From a bacterium (lineage in GTDB: Bacteria; Chloroflexota; Dormibacteria; Aeolococcales; Bog-877), in contig JAJZGN010000077.1 of NCBI GenBank assembly GCA_021798435.1, positions 1 to 8,603 on the forward strand: a stretch of DNA of 8,603 bases, in the 5' to 3' direction. Numbering within the stretch: position 1 is the stretch's first letter; each line of letters begins with the position of its first letter. Below the pieces are notes generated by a model. It ran no database searches. It saw only the letters and a program-made list of their open reading frames with translations, and was not told where the DNA came from. Positions 6,219 to 8,603 of the stretch are shown here, in pieces. Both the position numbers and the translations under genes were made by a program.

Positions 6219-6303
6219 GACTGTCTGCACTCCGAAAATCCCGCGGAATGCCACTTCGCAAGGGCACTCCGCCGGTTCTTCGCCGAGTTCAACACCCTGC
6301 TAG

Positions 6304-6510
6304 TGCGGCTAATGCTAATCGATCCCGATGACGCCGACCACGCGCCCCGGGCGATCCGGTTGAGATCGCTGGCACGGTTCGCACGATCTGGTCGCGTCCG
6401 GGTGCTTCCGCGTCGGGGGCGCTGGAGTGTCCATCGAACCCAGAGCGTGTCAGAATCTCAATCGACTCATCACGCCCGCACAAAGCGGCGTGCTCGACAG
6501 GAGCGTCTAG
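6304..6510. other. Leader region of the three-gene operon
   Basis: This 207-base stretch between the probable element end and the metallo-beta-lactamase-fold gene should contain the operon promoter. CAGAAT (6451-6456) with TGTCCA (6428-6433) at 17-base spacing is the best -10/-35 pair I see, but both match the sigma-70 consensus poorly. TTGAGA (6360-6365) has no -10 partner. No gene is recognisable here. Confidence 0.4.
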
Positions 6511-7365
6511 ATGGCTAATGCGTACGAGGTGGCTCGAGACACCTGGGTGATCCCCCAACTGGTCCTCGCCCCACCGATTGGTCATGTCGACTTCAACAGC
6601 GCCATGATCCGCGGGCCCGAGCCGGTGGCCACCGACACTGGCGCACCGGTGCATCGCGACGACTTTCTCGCCACCCTGGCCTCCCTGGTCGATCCTGACG
6701 ATGTCCGCTGGCTCTTCCTCAGCCACGACGACCGCGACCACGCCGGCTACCTCATCCCGCTGCTTGAGGCGTGCCCCAACGCCACCCTGGTCACCAGCTG
6801 GTTCGCGGTGGTCCGGATGATCGAGGAGTGGCCGATCTCGCTGCGCCGCTGCCGTTTCGTGGAAGAAAACATGGCCTTCGGCGCTGGCGGGCGGGCCCTG
6901 GCGACGCTCAGGCCGCCTCTCTTCGACTCGCCGGTCACCCGCGGCCCGTTCGACCCCTCGAACGGGGTCTTCTGGGCCGTCGACTGCTTCGCCACCTCGG
7001 TCCCCCACGCCGCTGTCGACATCGCCGAGATCGACCGGGAGGCGTGGCAGGAGGGGATGCGGATCGTCAACTGCGTCAACCACCCCTGGCACCGGTGGCT
7101 GGACGAGACCAAATGGGGCCGCCACGTTGACACGGTCGAGGTGCTTGGCATCAAGGTCATCGGCGGCTGCCACACGCGCTCCATCACCGGATCGATGGTC
7201 GCCGAAGCCTTCAAGTTGATCCGCCAGGTGCCCGCCGCCGCCAGCTGGGAGGTCCCCAACCAAGCGGTCCTCGAAGCGTGGTGGGAAGCCGGCGTCGACG
7301 TGGTCAACGGCACCCCCGTCGACCCGGCCACCACCTTTTCCTGCCCCCTAGAGCCTTCGCCATGA
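6511..7365 (+). CDS. Metallo-beta-lactamase-fold protein, ODP / flavodiiron-like
   Basis: A 284-residue protein starting at ATG 6511, with AGGAG (6499-6503) 7 bases upstream. The metal-binding signature is SHDDRDHAGYL (71-81), with H72, D74 and D76 matching the HxExDH ligands of flavodiiron proteins (E replaced by D). D158 in FWAVDCF is the bridging Asp and H221 in GGCHT the last His. The segment LRPPLFDSP (133-141) aligns with the flavodiiron LHWPDS region but has no His, so one usual ligand is missing. There is no flavodoxin domain. Such stand-alone ODP domains may bind two irons and react with O2 or NO, or act as hydrolases; the reaction is unknown. Its TGA overlaps the next gene's ATG (ATGA), so it is translationally coupled to the methyltransferase. 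A role in oxidation or protection within the same pathway is inference only. Confidence 0.85.
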   Translation: MANAYEVARDTWVIPQLVLAPPIGHVDFNSAMIRGPEPVATDTGAPVHRDDFLATLASLVDPDDVRWLFLSHDDRDHAGYLIPLLEACPNATLVTSWFAVVRMIEEWPISLRRCRFVEENMAFGAGGRALATLRPPLFDSPVTRGPFDPSNGVFWAVDCFATSVPHAAVDIAEIDREAWQEGMRIVNCVNHPWHRWLDETKWGRHVDTVEVLGIKVIGGCHTRSITGSMVAEAFKLIRQVPAAASWEVPNQAVLEAWWEAGVDVVNGTPVDPATTFSCPLEPSP

Positions 7366-8441
7366 GGCCCGGACCCGAAGAGCCCGTCGGCGCGCACGCT
7401 GCAGTGCCAGCGGCCGAGGTACTGGCCACCCTCACCGACTACATCACGCGACCCGCTCTCGAGGCGGTGACTGCATTGGGTATCATCGATGTTGTGGCAC
7501 CCGGGCCGCGCACCGCAGAGGACATCGCGTCAGCCACCCGAGCCAACGCCGCTGCCGTGTATCGAGTTCTCCGCTATCTGGCGAGCAAGGGCGTTTTCAC
7601 GCAAGTGGGCGACCGGGCGTTCGCGCTCACCGAGGTGGGGGAGCTGCTACGCAGTGACGTGCCGGGCTCGATGCGTTACATCGCCATCCGCAACGAGAGC
7701 CGCGACCGGGGCGATCTCGCCATGCGAGAGTTGCGATACACGCTTGAGACTGGGCTTCCAGCCTATGAGCATGTGTTTGGTGAGTCCCTATTTGCGGCCA
7801 TCCAGCGCGATCCTGAGTTGCGTGCCGATTGGCACGCTCAGATGCGGGCGCATGGACACCGCGTGGCCGCAGCGATCTTGCCGAGTTTCGAATGGGACGA
7901 GTTTGCGACTGTGGTTGACGTGGGCGGCAACACGGGCGTCGTGCTGGCCTCACTCCTGAAGGCGCACCCGTCGATGCGCGGGATCCTTTTTGACCTGCCC
8001 GAGGTGGTGGAGGAGGCTGCACCCGTCCTCGAAGCCCATGGTGTGGCAGGTCGCTGCGAAGTGGTCGCTGGTGATTTCTTCGCCGCGGTGCCCGACGGTG
8101 GGGACCTGTACGTTCTGTCCCAGATTCTCCACGACTGGGATGACGCGCGAGCCTCGACGATCCTGGCGAACTGCGTGAGGGCGATGAAACCGGGGAGCCG
8201 AGTGGCGGTGATCGAGCAGGTGGTTCCCCCCGGAGATTTGCCGCATCCGTCGAAAAGGATAGACCTGGCACTGATGGTGAATTTTGGCGGTCAGGAACGC
8301 TCCGAGTCGGAGTTCCGAGTGCTCTTCGCACAGTCGGGTGTAGAGCTTTCCCGCGTGATACCGTCGGCGGGGTCTTGGTCCATCCTCGAGGGCATGCCGT
8401 TGGACGCCGGCTCATCGATCCTCGCCGCGAGCCTCGCGTGA
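7362..8441 (+). CDS. SAM-dependent O-methyltransferase (class I, dimeric type)
   Basis: A 359-residue enzyme of the plant-COMT / hydroxyneurosporene-methyltransferase type, normal in length. I chose the ATG at 7362 over upstream in-frame starts because it overlaps the previous stop (ATGA) and places the conserved N terminus correctly. Residues 16-100 form the winged-helix dimerisation domain (LATLTDYITRPALEAVTALG, then AAAVYRVLRYLASKGVF). The Rossmann domain follows: SAM motif I VVDVGGNTG (184-192), FDLPEVV (210-216), GDFF (238-241), and LSQILHDWDD with H257 as the likely catalytic base. GGQERSESEF (309-318) matches the late G-x-E-R motif of the family. It should methylate a hydroxyl on an aromatic or polyketide-like molecule; the acceptor cannot be told. 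Its codons end in A or T much more often than those of neighbouring genes (11 of 22 in codons 123-144), suggesting a different origin. It overlaps the next gene by GTGA. Confidence 0.9.
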   Translation: MRPGPEEPVGAHAAVPAAEVLATLTDYITRPALEAVTALGIIDVVAPGPRTAEDIASATRANAAAVYRVLRYLASKGVFTQVGDRAFALTEVGELLRSDVPGSMRYIAIRNESRDRGDLAMRELRYTLETGLPAYEHVFGESLFAAIQRDPELRADWHAQMRAHGHRVAAAILPSFEWDEFATVVDVGGNTGVVLASLLKAHPSMRGILFDLPEVVEEAAPVLEAHGVAGRCEVVAGDFFAAVPDGGDLYVLSQILHDWDDARASTILANCVRAMKPGSRVAVIEQVVPPGDLPHPSKRIDLALMVNFGGQERSESEFRVLFAQSGVELSRVIPSAGSWSILEGMPLDAGSSILAASLA

Positions 8442-8603
8442 CTGGTCGTCGGAAGGCAGCCCTGCCGACGGAGCGCATCTCGCCTGGCCTGGATGAGGGC
8501 CATAATCGTGACCCGGGTCACCGTATTCTCATCACCACCTGGGATGGCGGCGGGAACGCCATTCCTGCCTGCAATCTCGCGCTCCGCCTCCTGCGACTGC
8601 GCA
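8438..8603 (+). CDS. Glycosyltransferase, N-terminal fragment (cut by window edge)
   Basis: A GTG at 8438 overlaps the methyltransferase TGA (GTGA), and the frame stays open for 55 codons to the end of the window. After about 28 basic, unconserved residues it reads HRILITTWDGGGNAIPACN followed by a leucine/arginine helix. This is the first beta-strand and glycine-rich loop of GT-B-fold glycosyltransferases (GT1/MurG-like), commonly seen as LxTTWDGGGN in actinobacteria. The fold call rests on this one motif. The true start could be later, but no ATG or GTG in this frame lies between 8438 and the motif, and the overlap matches the style of the preceding junction. It would transfer a sugar from a nucleotide-sugar donor, probably to the same small molecule the methyltransferase modifies. 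Confidence 0.68.
   Translation, partial: MTGRRKAALPTERISPGLDEGHNRDPGHRILITTWDGGGNAIPACNLALRLLRLR

Larger units (their letters stand above)
5717..6303 (+). mobile_element. Decayed, left-truncated IS5-family element
   Basis: The transposase remnant is followed by about 150 bases with no gene. These end in GTTCAACACCCTG directly before CTAG (6300-6303). IS5-group elements often end in sequences of this style and favour YTAR (for example CTAG) targets, so the right end may lie there. No matching left terminal repeat is found upstream, consistent with loss of the left half. The right boundary is inferred from memory of the group, not proven. Confidence 0.5.

Noticed and set aside
6289..7263. A 324-codon open frame on the minus strand, longer than the plus-strand gene opposite it
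   Set aside because: It mirrors the MBL-fold gene, whose plus-strand frame has metal ligands, a good Shine-Dalgarno and operon overlaps. The minus frame shows no recognisable domain and is a product of high GC.
7627..8478. A 283-codon minus-strand frame opposite the methyltransferase
   Set aside because: Arginine/proline-rich shadow; the plus strand has SAM motif I and HDWDD.
1..8603. CRISPR array, tRNA, rRNA or riboswitch
   Set aside because: No regularly spaced direct repeats, no cloverleaf-like or rRNA-like sequence and no known riboswitch core was recognised on either strand.

Overview
This is very GC-rich bacterial DNA. Coding third positions are mostly G or C, several starts are GTG or TTG, and neighbouring genes overlap by a few bases. 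A Ddn-like (deazaflavin F420-type) oxidoreductase and a GT-B glycosyltransferase of a type common in actinobacteria point to Actinomycetota or another high-GC soil lineage such as Dormibacterota or Chloroflexota. The phylum cannot be fixed from this window alone.

Left part (1-1352). A MarR-type repressor gene (988 to 431, minus strand) overlaps by 23 bases an aldo/keto reductase gene that starts at 453 and runs off the left edge. The two look like one self-regulated unit. A 364-base divergent region follows, holding a cluster of palindromes next to marR and a possible 21-codon leader ORF next to the following plus-strand gene.

Middle (1353-4572). A 743-residue exported TIM-barrel glycoside hydrolase (plus strand) converges, with a 10-base gap, on a complete aldo/keto reductase of a different subfamily (minus strand). 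The context suggests carbohydrate breakdown followed by handling of carbonyl or sugar compounds, but no substrate can be read from the sequence.

4573-6510. A 675-base stretch without a convincing gene carries several inverted repeats. It is followed by a Ddn-like oxidoreductase gene whose only usable start is an SD-less TTG, while a perfect Shine-Dalgarno sits in front of an in-frame AAG. Directly after it lies a 5'-truncated IS5-type transposase remnant with a nonsense codon in a conserved C-terminal motif.

Right part (6511-8603). Three plus-strand genes are joined by 4-base stop/start overlaps: an ODP-type metallo-beta-lactamase-fold protein, a class I O-methyltransferase with a dimerisation domain, and the first 55 codons of a glycosyltransferase. 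The linkage and gene types suggest small-molecule tailoring (methylation plus glycosylation), possibly the start of a specialised-metabolite cluster that continues to the right. The methyltransferase uses visibly more A/T-ending codons than its neighbours, which suggests a separate origin. This operon is the best candidate here for an undescribed pathway, but no wholly new system is demonstrated.
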